Shown here piece after piece: positions 20,415-29,600 of a DNA stretch of 64,000 nucleotides. Below the pieces are notes generated by a model. It was given only the letters and a program-made list of their open reading frames with translations, had not been told where the DNA came from and made no database searches. Source of the DNA: Apopatocola sp963618015 (GTDB lineage Bacteria > Bacillota > Clostridia > Oscillospirales > Oscillospiraceae); contig CAVEQS010000009.1 in the NCBI GenBank assembly GCA_963618015.1, positions 3,639 to 67,638 on the forward strand, given 5' to 3'. Numbering within the stretch: the stretch's first letter is position 1; the number at the start of each line of letters is the position of its first letter. Position numbers and translations under genes: made by a program.

Positions 20415-21725
20415 TTATGCCTTGGAATTGATGTTGTAGGTAACGTCACGGATGACCATGGCAAACTCCTGGCTGGCCTGCATCATGTCTTCGATCTTGC
20501 GGATGGAGGCGAGCACCGTGGCGTGGTTTCGGCCTTCAAACTGCGCGCCGATGTCGGTGAGCGCCATGTTTGTGAGATTCCGGCAGAGATACATGGCGAC
20601 CTGCCGCGCCGTGGCGGTGTTCTTCTGGCGGGACTGCCCGCGCAGCGCTTCCTCCGAAACGGAGAAGTACCGTGCCGTCTCCGCAATGATGACGTTCGGC
20701 GTGGGGACATAGGTGCCGACGCGGATCACGTCCTTGATCGCGCGGCGGACGCTCGAAACGGTGATGTCGTCCTCTAAAAGATCGCGGTAGGCGGTGAGCT
20801 TTTTTACAACGCCCTCCAGCTGGCGGATGTTCGATGTGACCGTCTCGCCGATGAACGTTACGACATCGTCCGGCAGCACAACGCCGAACTGCGCGGCCTT
20901 GTTGCGCGTGATGGCCATGCGCGTTTCCAAATCGGGCGGCTGCACGTCCGCCATAAGGCCCCATTCGAGCCGCGTGCGGATTCGATCCTCGAGCTTGTTC
21001 ATCTCCATCGGTGGCCGGTCGGACGTAACGACGATCTGCTTTCCGGCCTCATAGAGCGTGTTGAACGTATGGAAGAATTCCTCCTGCGTCTGCTGCTTGC
21101 CGGCGATGAACTGGATATCGTCCATCAGCAGAAGATCGGCGCTGCGGTACTTCGCGCGCAGCTCCTCGCCGCCGCCGACCTGAATGGCGTGAACGAGGTC
21201 GTTTGTGAAGTCGTCGCCCTTGACGTATACGATCTTCGCCTTCGGGTTCTTTGCGTGGATGGCGCTGCCGATGGCCAGAAGAAGGTGCGTTTTGCCGAGG
21301 CCGGAGTTGCCGTAAATGAAAAGCGGGTTATAGAGCTTGCCGGGATTTTCCGCCACGGCGATGGCCGCGGCGTGGGCGTATTTGTTCGAGGGACCCACGA
21401 CGAAGTTATCGAACGTGAAGCCCGCGACCTCCGGGAGCGTGTCGTCCGTTTTCGTTTCGGAGATGTAGCTATCGAGCTCGTCCCCCGCGAGGATCGTCAG
21501 CTTGAATTCGGCGGAGAAAAGGTCGCTGAGCGCGTCAATGATCGTCTGCGCGAAGCGGGTCTGGATAATGTCGCGCTTGAACTCCGTGGGGGTGTGAATG
21601 ACGAGCCGGTTATTGACGATCTCGACCGGCGTACAGTCGTCAAACCAAGTGTTCAGCGCCGTGGCGGTCAGATTCTGCCCGAGAACGGCAAGAACGCTGT
21701 TCCATATGTCGTTGAGGGAATTCAT
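20415..21725 (-). CDS. dnaA: Chromosomal replication initiator DnaA
   Basis: A 436-residue AAA+ initiator. Domain I is at about 1-85. The ATPase domain has Walker A FIYGNSGLGKTHLL, Walker B LLLMDDIQFIAGK and sensor motifs. Domain IV has the DnaA signature GRNHATVLASIRKIE for box recognition. I chose ATG 21725 because AAGGAGAG lies at good spacing; an upstream in-frame ATG lacks one. Its promoter contains a DnaA box in the spacer, which suggests autoregulation. Confidence 0.98.
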   Translation of the reverse strand: MNSLNDIWNSVLAVLGQNLTATALNTWFDDCTPVEIVNNRLVIHTPTEFKRDIIQTRFAQTIIDALSDLFSAEFKLTILAGDELDSYISETKTDDTLPEVAGFTFDNFVVGPSNKYAHAAAIAVAENPGKLYNPLFIYGNSGLGKTHLLLAIGSAIHAKNPKAKIVYVKGDDFTNDLVHAIQVGGGEELRAKYRSADLLLMDDIQFIAGKQQTQEEFFHTFNTLYEAGKQIVVTSDRPPMEMNKLEDRIRTRLEWGLMADVQPPDLETRMAITRNKAAQFGVVLPDDVVTFIGETVTSNIRQLEGVVKKLTAYRDLLEDDITVSSVRRAIKDVIRVGTYVPTPNVIIAETARYFSVSEEALRGQSRQKNTATARQVAMYLCRNLTNMALTDIGAQFEGRNHATVLASIRKIEDMMQASQEFAMVIRDVTYNINSKA

Positions 21726-21784
21726 TCTTTCTCTCTCCTTATGATCCATAAAGCGCCCGGAGGCACTATTATCAGCATTATAAA

Positions 21785-21813
21785 ATTATACCACTTTTCC
21801 ACAATGGTGTAAA
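21785..21813 (-). promoter_or_regulatory. dnaA promoter with an embedded DnaA box
   Basis: On the minus strand, TTTACA (21808-21813), a 17 bp spacer and TATAAT (21785-21790) form a near-consensus sigma-A promoter. The spacer holds a perfect TTTTCCACA box (plus strand 21795-21803). DnaA binding there should block polymerase. The flanking 21770-21880 is strongly AT-rich. Confidence 0.7.
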
Positions 21814-21874
21814 GATATATATTAATAATGTAATTACAGTTAATTAAGATAGACAGAATATTACAAATTTAACA

Positions 21875-21897
21875 TAGCCTCCCTCGTCAGAGGGAGC
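21875..21897. repeat. Solo end hairpin of the dispersed repeat family
   Basis: AGCCTCCCTC, loop gtca, GAGGGAGCC: only the terminal hairpin of the repeat family remains, without the variable hairpin or core. It lies between the dnaA and pst promoters. Confidence 0.5.
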
Positions 21898-21909
21898 CAG
21901 AAAACGAAA

Positions 21910-21973
21910 ATTTACGCTTTACGAACATTTTACAACGGCGCGGTGACGGATTTTACACCCCCGGACGTAGAAT
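21910..21973 (+). promoter_or_regulatory. Pho-box-like operator and -10 of pstCAB
   Basis: ATTTACG (21910-21916), CTTTACG (21917-21923), TTTTACA (21928-21934) and TTTTACA (21951-21957) have start-to-start spacing of 7, 11 and 23 bp. A -10 TAGAAT (21968-21973) starts 17 bp after the last one begins. This matches 287-350 exactly in spacing. No -35 is visible, so activation by the bound regulator is likely. Confidence 0.65.
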
Positions 21974-22002
21974 ACTCCCCGACAAGAAAGTCGGGGAGTA
22001 TT
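21971..22002 (+). promoter_or_regulatory. 13 bp hairpin overlapping the pstC ribosome-site region
   Basis: AATACTCCCCGAC (21971-21983), loop aagaaa, and a perfect complement GTCGGGGAGTATT (21990-22002), followed by GTGCTTTT and then the pstC ATG at 22011. The right arm holds GGGGAG, the only ribosome-site-like sequence. It may limit translation or act as a leader terminator. Confidence 0.5.
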
Positions 22003-22010
22003 GTGCTTTT

Positions 22011-22874
22011 ATGAAGAAAAAGCTTTTGGAAAACATCGTAAAATGGATCTTTCTCCTCTGCGGCATCGCGGCAGTAGGATTCGTGCTGTGCATCTGCCTG
22101 TATCTTGTGATTTCCGGTGTCCCGGCGATCCAGGCAATCGGGCTCTGGAATTTTCTTTTCGGCGAGACGTGGAACGCCCCGACCAATGAATTCGGGATAT
22201 TGCCGTTTATCCTCACGAGCATTTACGGCACGGCGGGCGCGCTGCTCCTCGGCGTGCCGCTCGGATTGTTCACGGCGGTGTTTCTCGCTAAGGCCGCCCC
22301 GCCGCGCGTTGCCGCCGCGGCGAGAAGCTGCGTGGCGCTGCTCGCGGGCATCCCCTCGGTCGTGTACGGCCTCGTGGGTATGACGGTGCTCGTGCCGCTC
22401 GTGCAGAAAACGTTCTCCCTCTCCTCCGGCGCGTGCCTGCTCACGGCCATTCTTGTGCTTACGGTCATGATATTGCCGTACATCGTATCCGTTTCGGAAA
22501 CGGCGCTGCGCGCCGTGCCGCGCGAATACGAGGAAGCCTCCCTCGCGCTCGGCGCAACAAAGGTGGAAACGTGGTTTCTTGTCTCGCTTAAGGCGGCAAA
22601 AAGTGGCGTGATCGCCTCCATCATCCAGGGCACGGGCCGCGCCGTCGGCGAGGCGATGGCGATCCTTATGGTAGCGGGCAACGTTGCCAACATGCCGTCG
22701 CTCTTTACATCCGTCCGCTTTCTCACAACGGCCATCGTCTCCGAAATGTCCTACGCCGCCTACGGCTCTCTCCAGCGCGATGCGCTCTTCTCCGTGGGCC
22801 TGGTGCTGTTTCTCTTCATTCTTCTCATTAACGCCGCGCTGCGGCTTCTCAGCGAAAGGAGCGAAAAGGCATGA
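22011..22874 (+). CDS. pstC: Phosphate ABC transporter permease PstC
   Basis: A 287-residue permease with six hydrophobic helices and the inner-membrane signature EEASLALGATKVETW in the cytoplasmic loop that contacts the ATPase. With PstA it forms the channel for inorganic phosphate import. ATG 22011 is the first in-frame start after the hairpin; the ribosome site inside the hairpin is unusually distant (12 nt). It overlaps pstA by ATGA. No pstS (binding protein) precedes it, contrary to the usual pstSCAB order. Confidence 0.93.
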   Translation: MKKKLLENIVKWIFLLCGIAAVGFVLCICLYLVISGVPAIQAIGLWNFLFGETWNAPTNEFGILPFILTSIYGTAGALLLGVPLGLFTAVFLAKAAPPRVAAAARSCVALLAGIPSVVYGLVGMTVLVPLVQKTFSLSSGACLLTAILVLTVMILPYIVSVSETALRAVPREYEEASLALGATKVETWFLVSLKAAKSGVIASIIQGTGRAVGEAMAILMVAGNVANMPSLFTSVRFLTTAIVSEMSYAAYGSLQRDALFSVGLVLFLFILLINAALRLLSERSEKA

Positions 22875-23704
22875 GAAAGCTCCGGGAGATTTTCTTGAAA
22901 GCCGCTCTCATCGCCGCGGCGGTGATCACCGGCGGTATTCTGCTCTTCCTGATCGGGATCATTGTAAAGCGCGGTCTGCCGCAGCTGAGCTGGTCGTTCC
23001 TCACGACGGCGACGAGCTATCTGGCCGGGACGACAGGTATCCTCCCCAACATCTGCAACACGCTCTATCTCATTCTCATCGCGATGGGCGTGGCGCTGCC
23101 GCTCGGCGTTGGCGCGGCGGTATACATCACCGAATACGCGGAAAATCCCCGCATCGTGCGGCTCATCAGCTTTGCCGCCGAAACGCTCACGGGCATCCCG
23201 TCCATTCTCTTCGGCCTCATCGGCATGCTATTTTTCATTAAGCTCGGCGGACTCAAGCAGGGCGTTCTCGCCGGCGGCCTTACGCTCGCGCTCATGGTGC
23301 TCCCCACGGTTATGGCGAACACGCGCGAGAGCCTGCTCGCCGTGCCGAGAGCTTACCGTGAAGGCGCTCTCGCGCTCGGCAGCGGCAAGTGGCACATGGT
23401 GCGTACCGTTGTGCTGCCAAACGCCGTGGACGGCATTGTGACCGGCTGCATCCTCTCCGTCGGACGTATCACCGGCGAGAGCGCGGCGCTCCTCTTCACC
23501 GCGGGCTTCGGTCTGCGGCTGCTGGAATTCAAAGCGGCGCTCGAATCCTCCTCGGCGTCGCTTTCCGTGGCGCTCTATCTTTACGCAAGCGAGCAGGGCA
23601 AGTTTGACATTGCCTTCGGCATCGCGGCGGTGCTGCTCGTGCTGACGCTCGCGCTCAATCTTCTCGCCTCGCTCACGGCGGGCAAGGCCAGAAAGGAACG
23701 GTAA
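22871..23704 (+). CDS. pstA: Phosphate ABC transporter permease PstA
   Basis: A 277-residue permease partner of PstC with six membrane helices and the loop motif REGALALGSGKWHMVR. It contains AGTTGILPNICNTLY near the second helix, typical of PstA. It overlaps pstC by 4 nt and is followed 6 nt later by pstB, so the three genes form one operon under the Pho-like operator. Confidence 0.93.
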   Translation: MRKLREIFLKAALIAAAVITGGILLFLIGIIVKRGLPQLSWSFLTTATSYLAGTTGILPNICNTLYLILIAMGVALPLGVGAAVYITEYAENPRIVRLISFAAETLTGIPSILFGLIGMLFFIKLGGLKQGVLAGGLTLALMVLPTVMANTRESLLAVPRAYREGALALGSGKWHMVRTVVLPNAVDGIVTGCILSVGRITGESAALLFTAGFGLRLLEFKAALESSSASLSVALYLYASEQGKFDIAFGIAAVLLVLTLALNLLASLTAGKARKER

Positions 23705-23710
23705 AAATTT

Positions 23711-24466
23711 ATGGAACCCATTCTGCAAACAAAAAAGCTCGACCTTCGCTACGGCGCGTTTCAGGCGCTCTACGGCATCGATACGGACATCTTCCCCAAC
23801 GAGATCACGGCGCTCATCGGCCCCTCCGGCTGCGGCAAATCCACGTATCTCAAAACGCTCAACCGCATGAACGATCTCGTGCCGGGCTGCAAGATCGACG
23901 GCGCGGTGCTCTTCCACGGCCACAACGTTTACGGCGATAAGATCGACGTTACGGAGCTTCGCAGCCGCATCGGCATGGTATTCCAGAAGCCGAACCCGTT
24001 CCCGATGAGCATTTACGATAACATCGCCTACGCGCCCCGCCTGCACGGCGTGCGCGGCCGCGCGGAGCTCGACGAGATCGTCGAGAAATCGCTCAAAAGC
24101 GCCGCCATCTGGGACGAGACGAAAGATAAGCTCAAAAAGAGCGCCCTCGGCCTCTCCGGCGGCCAGCAGCAGAGACTCTGCATTGCCCGCGCTCTCGCCG
24201 CCGAGCCGGAAGTACTGCTGATGGACGAGCCGACGAGCGCGCTCGACCCCATTTCCACCGGGCGCATCGAAGAGCTCGCGCTCGAGCTCAAAAAGACATA
24301 CACCATCGTTATCGTCACGCACAACATGCAGCAGGCCGCGCGTATTTCGGATAAGACGGCGTTTTTCCTGCTTGGCAAGCTCGTGGAGATGGACGACACG
24401 GCGAAGATCTTTAATGAAGCCGAAGATCCCCGCACACGGGATTATGTCCAGGGCAAATTCGGCTAA
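23711..24466 (+). CDS. pstB: Phosphate ABC transporter ATPase PstB
   Basis: A 251-residue ATPase powering PstCA. Walker A is GPSGCGKSTYLKTLNRMNDL, with the family-specific NRMND; the Q-loop is in GMVFQKPNPFPMSIYDN, the signature LSGGQQQRLCIARALA, Walker B VLLMDEPTSALDP and the switch His in VTHNM. The NRMND and PNPFPMS motifs separate PstB from other ATPases. phoU, usually next, is absent; the operon ends and a repeat follows. Confidence 0.96.
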   Translation: MEPILQTKKLDLRYGAFQALYGIDTDIFPNEITALIGPSGCGKSTYLKTLNRMNDLVPGCKIDGAVLFHGHNVYGDKIDVTELRSRIGMVFQKPNPFPMSIYDNIAYAPRLHGVRGRAELDEIVEKSLKSAAIWDETKDKLKKSALGLSGGQQQRLCIARALAAEPEVLLMDEPTSALDPISTGRIEELALELKKTYTIVIVTHNMQQAARISDKTAFFLLGKLVEMDDTAKIFNEAEDPRTRDYVQGKFG

Positions 24467-24474
24467 TAAACAAA

Positions 24475-24709
24475 AAGGCTCCCTCACCAGAGGGAGCCTT
24501 CTGAGCAAAGCAAAAGGATTTGTTGTAAACCCCTCAGCCAGCTTCGCTGCCAGCTCCCCTATTAGGGGAGCCAAGTGGGTTTGCAGAAAACGATCTTGCC
24601 TCCCCTAAAACCGGAGGTTTTGACGGAGGGGTTGTCGTTTTCCGAAGACTACAATCCCTCAGTCTCGCTTCGCTCGACAGCTCCCTTTACACAAGGGAGC
24701 CTTTTTGTT
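24475..24709. repeat. Dispersed hairpin repeat, copy 5 (composite A-inv, B, A-inv)
   Basis: Opens with a lone end hairpin GGCTCCCTCACCAGAGGGAGCC. Next is an inverted A half (AACCCCTCAGCCAGC-ttc-GCTGCCAGCTCCCC), then a shortened B half whose end hairpin has merged with the variable one (CCTCCCCTAAAACCGGAGGTTTTGACGGAGGGG; see 24600-24632). A second inverted A half ends at the convergent gene. It looks like two elements recombined or nested. Confidence 0.8.
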
Positions 24710-25354
24710 TTATACCGCCGAGATCTTTCTCTTGATATCCATCGCCACGGCGGAGGCCTTCTCGGCAATATCGCCGAGCGTGTCGCCGCAGGGGATGACC
24801 GTGCACTCGTTCACTTCCAAATCGCGCTGCACGAGATAGGCGTCTGCAAGCTCCTCCGCGGGCAGACGTAGCACCGGCACGCCGCGCGAGGAAAAGAGCA
24901 GCGCTTTGTCCGGCGAGACCTTCCCGCAGAACACGAGCCGTGAAGAGCCGGAGAGCGCGTCCAGATCGGCGAGAGAATCGCGCAGCCCCGGCGCCATGAC
25001 CGGGATGATACCCGCCATGCGCGCAATGGCCAGCGTAGCGGAGGGACCCGTGCCGGAGGTAGACCCGCCGCCGACGAGCGCGGGGATCTGCGAGCGCGTG
25101 CAGCTGCCGCCGCTGCGGCAGAGCGTTTCCATATCCTGTTTGGAAAGGCCGGCCTTGAGCCGCCCGTTCACGATGCCGACGCAGCACGGCACGCAGTCGC
25201 GCCGGTAAAACGCCTGCTCGCACTCCTGCAGCGCCTCTAAATTGCGCGGGTACGGCAGCTGCATGAAAAATCCGGTCTCGATGGCGATGATCGGCGTTCC
25301 CGCCTTGAGCGACGCCAGCACCGGCGGACACATATCCAGATATTTGCTTGCCAT
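24710..25354 (-). CDS. Short PsuG-like protein (pseudouridine-phosphate glycosidase family)
   Basis: A 214-residue protein resembling pseudouridine-5'-phosphate glycosidase (about 300 residues normally). It keeps AIETGFF with the catalytic-type Glu, PYPRNLEALQECEQ, and GRLKAGLSKQDME with the first active-site Lys. It also keeps an LVFCGK...SSRGVPVLRL segment resembling the family's CAGAKS region, but lacks the C-terminal Asn region. I chose ATG 25354 because GGAGGAGG sits 8 nt upstream; an earlier ATG (25378) lies in the repeat. No psuK kinase is nearby. It may be a divergent enzyme or have lost glycosidase activity. Confidence 0.6.
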   Translation of the reverse strand: MASKYLDMCPPVLASLKAGTPIIAIETGFFMQLPYPRNLEALQECEQAFYRRDCVPCCVGIVNGRLKAGLSKQDMETLCRSGGSCTRSQIPALVGGGSTSGTGPSATLAIARMAGIIPVMAPGLRDSLADLDALSGSSRLVFCGKVSPDKALLFSSRGVPVLRLPAEELADAYLVQRDLEVNECTVIPCGDTLGDIAEKASAVAMDIKRKISAV

Positions 25355-25376
25355 AGAGATTGCCTCCTCCATATTC

Positions 25377-25505
25377 AAGCCTCCCTTGTGTAAAGGGAGG
25401 TGTCACGGCGCGCAGCGCCGTGACGGAGGGATTGTCATTTTCTTGAGACTACAATCCCCCAGTCAGCTTTGCTGACAGCCCCCTTTGCACAAGGGGGCCT
25501 TTTTC
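25377..25505. repeat. Dispersed bipartite hairpin repeat, copy 6 (B + A-inverted)
   Basis: A clean example. B half: CCTCCCTTGTGTAAAGGGAGG, hairpin CACGGCGC-gca-GCGCCGTG, GACGGAGGGATTG. The central spacer is about 17 nt. Inverted A half: CAATCCCCCAGTCAGC-ttt-GCTGACAGCCCCC, ending CCCCCTTTGCACAAGGGGG. It lies between two divergently transcribed genes. Confidence 0.9.
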
Positions 25506-25591
25506 AAACATTTATGATACCGTAAAAGCACAAAAAATGCAATACCGCGGAAAATTCCCGGCTTGTTCATGCATTTGTCACAACTCCTCGC

Positions 25592-25597
25592 TATAAT
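25592..25597 (+). promoter_or_regulatory. -10 hexamer TATAAT of the PDZ gene
   Basis: A consensus TATAAT 32 nt before the chosen ATG. No -35 hexamer at 17 bp is evident, so the promoter may need an activator. Confidence 0.4.
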
Positions 25598-25628
25598 AGG
25601 GTCAAAATCTTGGAGAGGAGCGGCAGGT

Positions 25629-26354
25629 ATGAGCGAAAAACCCATGCGCGAACGATCCGTCGGCTTTACCGACGCAAGCTATATACGGCAGGACGACGCG
25701 CCGAACACGCCGCGCTGCTACTCTTTTTCGGACGAAAGATCGTCCAGCTCGAAGAAGACGGTCTCGCCGCTCCGCGTGGCGGGGCTCTGTCTCGTGTTTT
25801 TTGTGCTCGGCTCGCTGCTCACCTCGGCGCTCTCCGATGCGGAAACGCCTTCCGCGTCCGTCAAGTCCGCCGTTCCTTCCGCCTCGCCGGAGGCCGTTTT
25901 GCCCGCATCGGACATTTCCGGCAGCGCGGCGATCTCCGCCGCCGTAAATGCCGATACGCCCCCCTCCGCGACGAGCGCCCCCACCGGGGAGCGCCCTTAT
26001 CTCGGCATGATCGTCCAGACCGTGAGCTGCGCTGCGGCGGAGTATTATAACCGCTCGGACAGCAACGCCATGGTGCCCGGCGTGCAGGTCTATGCCGTGG
26101 AGGACGGCGGCCCGGCGTGTCTCGCGGGGCTTTGCAGCGGCGACATCATCATCCGGCTCGACGGCACCGACATTGTCTCCGCCGCCGATCTCACCGCCGC
26201 GGAAAACACTCTCAGCCCCGGCCAGGAAGCGGTGCTCACCGTCTACCGCGCCGGAGAATACCGGGAGATCCCGGTCATCTTCGGCAAGCTTCCCGAAGAG
26301 TGCGGCGAAGAGGACGTGGACGAAGCCTGGTGTGATTTTGATAACGCTTGGTAA
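25629..26354 (+). CDS. Membrane-anchored PDZ-domain protein without protease domain
   Basis: A 241-residue protein. A cytoplasmic N-terminus (1-48, Ser-rich near residue 40) precedes one membrane helix (VAGLCLVFFVLGSLLTSAL), a Ser/Ala/Pro-rich external linker, and a C-terminal PDZ domain (about 135-235) with PGVQVYAVEDGGPACLAGLC and SGDIIIRLDGTDI. This is the HtrA/DegP-type PDZ fold, but the trypsin-like domain is missing. ATG 25629 is supported by GGAGAGGAG upstream. It may be an adaptor binding protein C-termini outside the membrane; the partner is unknown. Confidence 0.75.
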   Translation: MSEKPMRERSVGFTDASYIRQDDAPNTPRCYSFSDERSSSSKKTVSPLRVAGLCLVFFVLGSLLTSALSDAETPSASVKSAVPSASPEAVLPASDISGSAAISAAVNADTPPSATSAPTGERPYLGMIVQTVSCAAAEYYNRSDSNAMVPGVQVYAVEDGGPACLAGLCSGDIIIRLDGTDIVSAADLTAAENTLSPGQEAVLTVYRAGEYREIPVIFGKLPEECGEEDVDEAWCDFDNAW

Positions 26355-26575
26355 TAATCGGCTCCCTCTTTGAGGGAGCCGTCGAGCGCAGCGAGACTGA
26401 GGGAGTAACTCCTTTCGTCTCGCCTTCGGCGAGCCACCTTCCTCAAAGAGGAAGGCAAGCCGGTTATCGTAAAACTTTCTTGGCTCCCCTCGTTAGGGAA
26501 GCTGGCGCGGCGCGCAGCGCCGTGACTGAGGGGTTTCTACCTCCCCGTATTCCGGGGAGGCTTTTTTCTTGCAAA
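26355..26575. repeat. Dispersed hairpin repeat, copy 7 (A + B-inv, then another A)
   Basis: GGCTCCCTCTTTGAGGGAGCC with GACTGAGGGAGT (A), then ACTCCTTTCGTCTCGCC-ttc-GGCGAGCCACCTTCC (inverted B). A second A half follows, carrying hairpin CGGCGC-gca-GCGCCG and GACTGAGGGGTTT, and then a separate small hairpin CCTCCCCGTATTCCGGGGAGG with a T-run. It fills the gap between the PDZ gene and mfd. Confidence 0.8.
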
Positions 26576-26605
26576 CGACACGAAAAAGGTGTATTCTCTA
26601 TACTT

Positions 26606-29600
26606 ATGGACGCCATAATCAAAGCCATAGGAAAGACACCCTCCCTTGCTACCCTCCCCCTGAGGGTTGAGGAGGGTTATTTGCCTGCCCTTTTGACCCA
26701 ATCGGGCGGCGCGATGCGCGCTCTCGGCGCGGCGATGCTCCGCCGCGAGACCGACCGACCCATTTTCGTTCTCTGCACCGATGATTCAAACGCCGGAACC
26801 CTCGCCGCCGATCTCGAAGCGCTGCTCGGCGAGAGCGTTGTGCAGCTCACGGGGCGCGATCTTGCGCTGCGCGATATCGAGGTCGTCTCCCGGCAGGAGG
26901 AGCAGCGGCGGCTGCGCGCGCTCGACGCGCTCTATGCCGGCGCTTCGGTCGCGGTATGCACCGTTTCCGGCCTTTTGCAGCGCACGCTGCCGCCGGATAT
27001 TCTGGAAAACGCCGCCTTTACGCTCCGCGTCGGCGAGGGCGAGGGCCCGGAAGCGCTGGAGCCGCGCCTGCTCGCGTGCGGCTACCGCCGCAGCGACATG
27101 GTGGAGGGCCCCGGCCAATTTTCGCGCCGCGGCGGCATTCTCGATATCTTCTCCCCCGGCGCGGAGCGCCCGGTGCGCGCCGAGTTCTGGGGCGACGAGA
27201 TCGACTCCATGGGCTTTTTCGATACCGACACGCAGCGCCGCACGGAGAATGTCGAATCATTCCGCGTGCTGCCCGCGTGTGAAGCGCTCGTCGACCCAAA
27301 CCGCGCCGAGAGCATCGCCAAGGCGCTTTTGAGCCGCGCTGCTCGCGCCGAGCGGCGCGAGCAGGGGGAGCTTGCCCGCCGTCTTCGCCGCGATGCCGAG
27401 CGCGTTTCCTCCGGCGCGCCCCTGCCGTGGAGCGACCGGTATCTCCCGGAATTATACTCAGAGTATTCAACGGCGCTCGATTTCATCGCGCCGGACGCCA
27501 TATTTTATATCGATGCGCCGAACCGCTGCGCCGAGAAAGCCAAGGACATTGCCGACTCTCTCGCGGACGATCTGAAAATTTTGCGCGAGGGCGCATTCCC
27601 GGTCGTGGACACGGGAGATTACCTCCTGCCGTGGAAGGACGCCTGTGAAAAGATTGCGGATTTCGCGGTCGTGATGGCGGACGCCTTCAGCGCGGGGCGC
27701 TATCCCCTCTCTCCCCGGTCGGTGCTCGATACGAACGTCCGCCAGCTGCCCAGCTACGGCGGCAGCGCGGAAACGGCGCTCGCCGATGTGCAGCGGTATC
27801 TCGAAAACGGCTTTCGCGTTGTGGTGTTCGCCTCGGACGAGCGCCGGGCGGACGTGCTTGCCTCGATGCTCGAGCGCAATGGCATACCGCCGCTGCGCGG
27901 CTTCCCGAACGGCGCTCTGCCGCCGGAGGGGCGCGCCACCGTCGCGGTGGGGGCGCTCTCCGCGGGACTCGAAGCGCCGGAGGCACATCTTGCCGTATTG
28001 ACCGATACGCAGATTGCCGCGGGCGCGCTGCGAAGCCGCAAGCGAAAGCGCGCCATGGCGGATCGCGAAAAGCTCGGCTCCTGCGCCGATCTCTCCGTCG
28101 GCGATCTCGTCGTGCACGAGCACCACGGCATCGGCCGCTTTGCCGGCATTTTCAAGCTGCCGGTGGACGGCGTCGAGAAGGACTACATTAAAATATGCTA
28201 CGCCGGGTCGGACAGCCTGTACGTTCCGGCGACGCAGCTCGACCTTGTGTCGAAATACATCGGCGGCGGCGAAGATCGCCCCGTGAAGCTCTCGCGCATG
28301 GGCGGCGCGGAGTGGAAAAAGACGACGACGCGCGCCAAGGCCGCGGCCAAGGAGCTCGCTGCCGAACTCACGAAGCTCTATGCCGCGCGCGCCCGCACGC
28401 CGGGCTTCGCGTTCTCGCCGGACAGCCCGTGGCAGACCGAGTTTGAGGAGTCGTTCGGCTATGCCGAAACGGACGACCAGCTCCGGTGCATTCAGGAGAT
28501 CAAGGACGACATGGAAAAGGCCGTGCCGATGGATCGCCTGCTCTGCGGCGACGTCGGCTATGGCAAAACGGAAGTCGCGATGCGCGCGGCGATGAAGTGC
28601 ATTCTGGACGGCAAGCAGTGCGCCATTCTCGTCCCCACCACGGTGCTCGCCCGCCAGCATTACCAGACCGCGATGCGCCGCTTCTTCGGCTACCCGGTCG
28701 AGATCGCGCTCCTCTCGCGCTACAGCACGCCCAGCCAGAAAAAGGACATTCTCAAAAAGACACTCGCCGGCAGCATCGATCTTCTCATCGGCACGCACAG
28801 CCTGCTGCAAAAGAGCGTCGCCTTCCGTGACCTCGGCCTTCTCATCGTGGACGAGGAGCAGCGCTTCGGCGTGACGCACAAGGAAAAGCTCAAGGAAATG
28901 TCGAAGGGCGTCGACGTATTGACGCTCTCTGCTACGCCCATCCCGCGCACGCTCAACATGGCGCTCTCGGGACTGCGCAGCATGTCCACCATCGAGGAGC
29001 CGCCGCGCGACCGCCAGCCGGTGCAGACGTTCGTGATGGAGCAGGACGAAAAGGCCGTGTGCGACGCCATCCGGCGCGAGCTTCTGCGCGGCGGACAGGT
29101 GTACTATCTCCACAACCGCGTGGAAAACATCGAGCACGTGGCGCTGCGGCTGCAAAAGCAGCTCGGCGGCGGGGTCTCCGTCGGCGTGGCGCACGGCAAG
29201 ATGGACGAGGAACAGCTCTCCCGCGTTATGGACGATATGGTCGAGGGAAAAATTCAGGTGCTCGTCTGTACAACGATCATCGAGACCGGCATCGATATCC
29301 CGAACGTCAACACCCTTATTGTGGAGGACGCCGACCGGCTCGGCCTTGCCCAGCTCCACCAGCTGCGCGGCCGCGTCGGGCGCAGCGCGCGGCGCGCGAG
29401 CGCCTATCTTCTCTACCGCCCGAGCAAGGCACTCACGGAGATCGCCGAAAAGCGCCTCACTGCCATCCGCGAGTTTGCCGAGTTCAACGCCGGCTTCCAG
29501 ATCGCCATGCGCGATTTGGAAATTCGCGGCGCGGGCAACCTTCTCGGCGCGGAGCAGTCGGGCCACATGATGGACGTTGGCTACGATATGTATCTGAAGC

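Noticed and set aside
24475..26575. CRISPR array formed by the clustered repeats
   Set aside because: The repeats are composite, inverted and irregularly spaced, with no uniform spacers and no cas genes.
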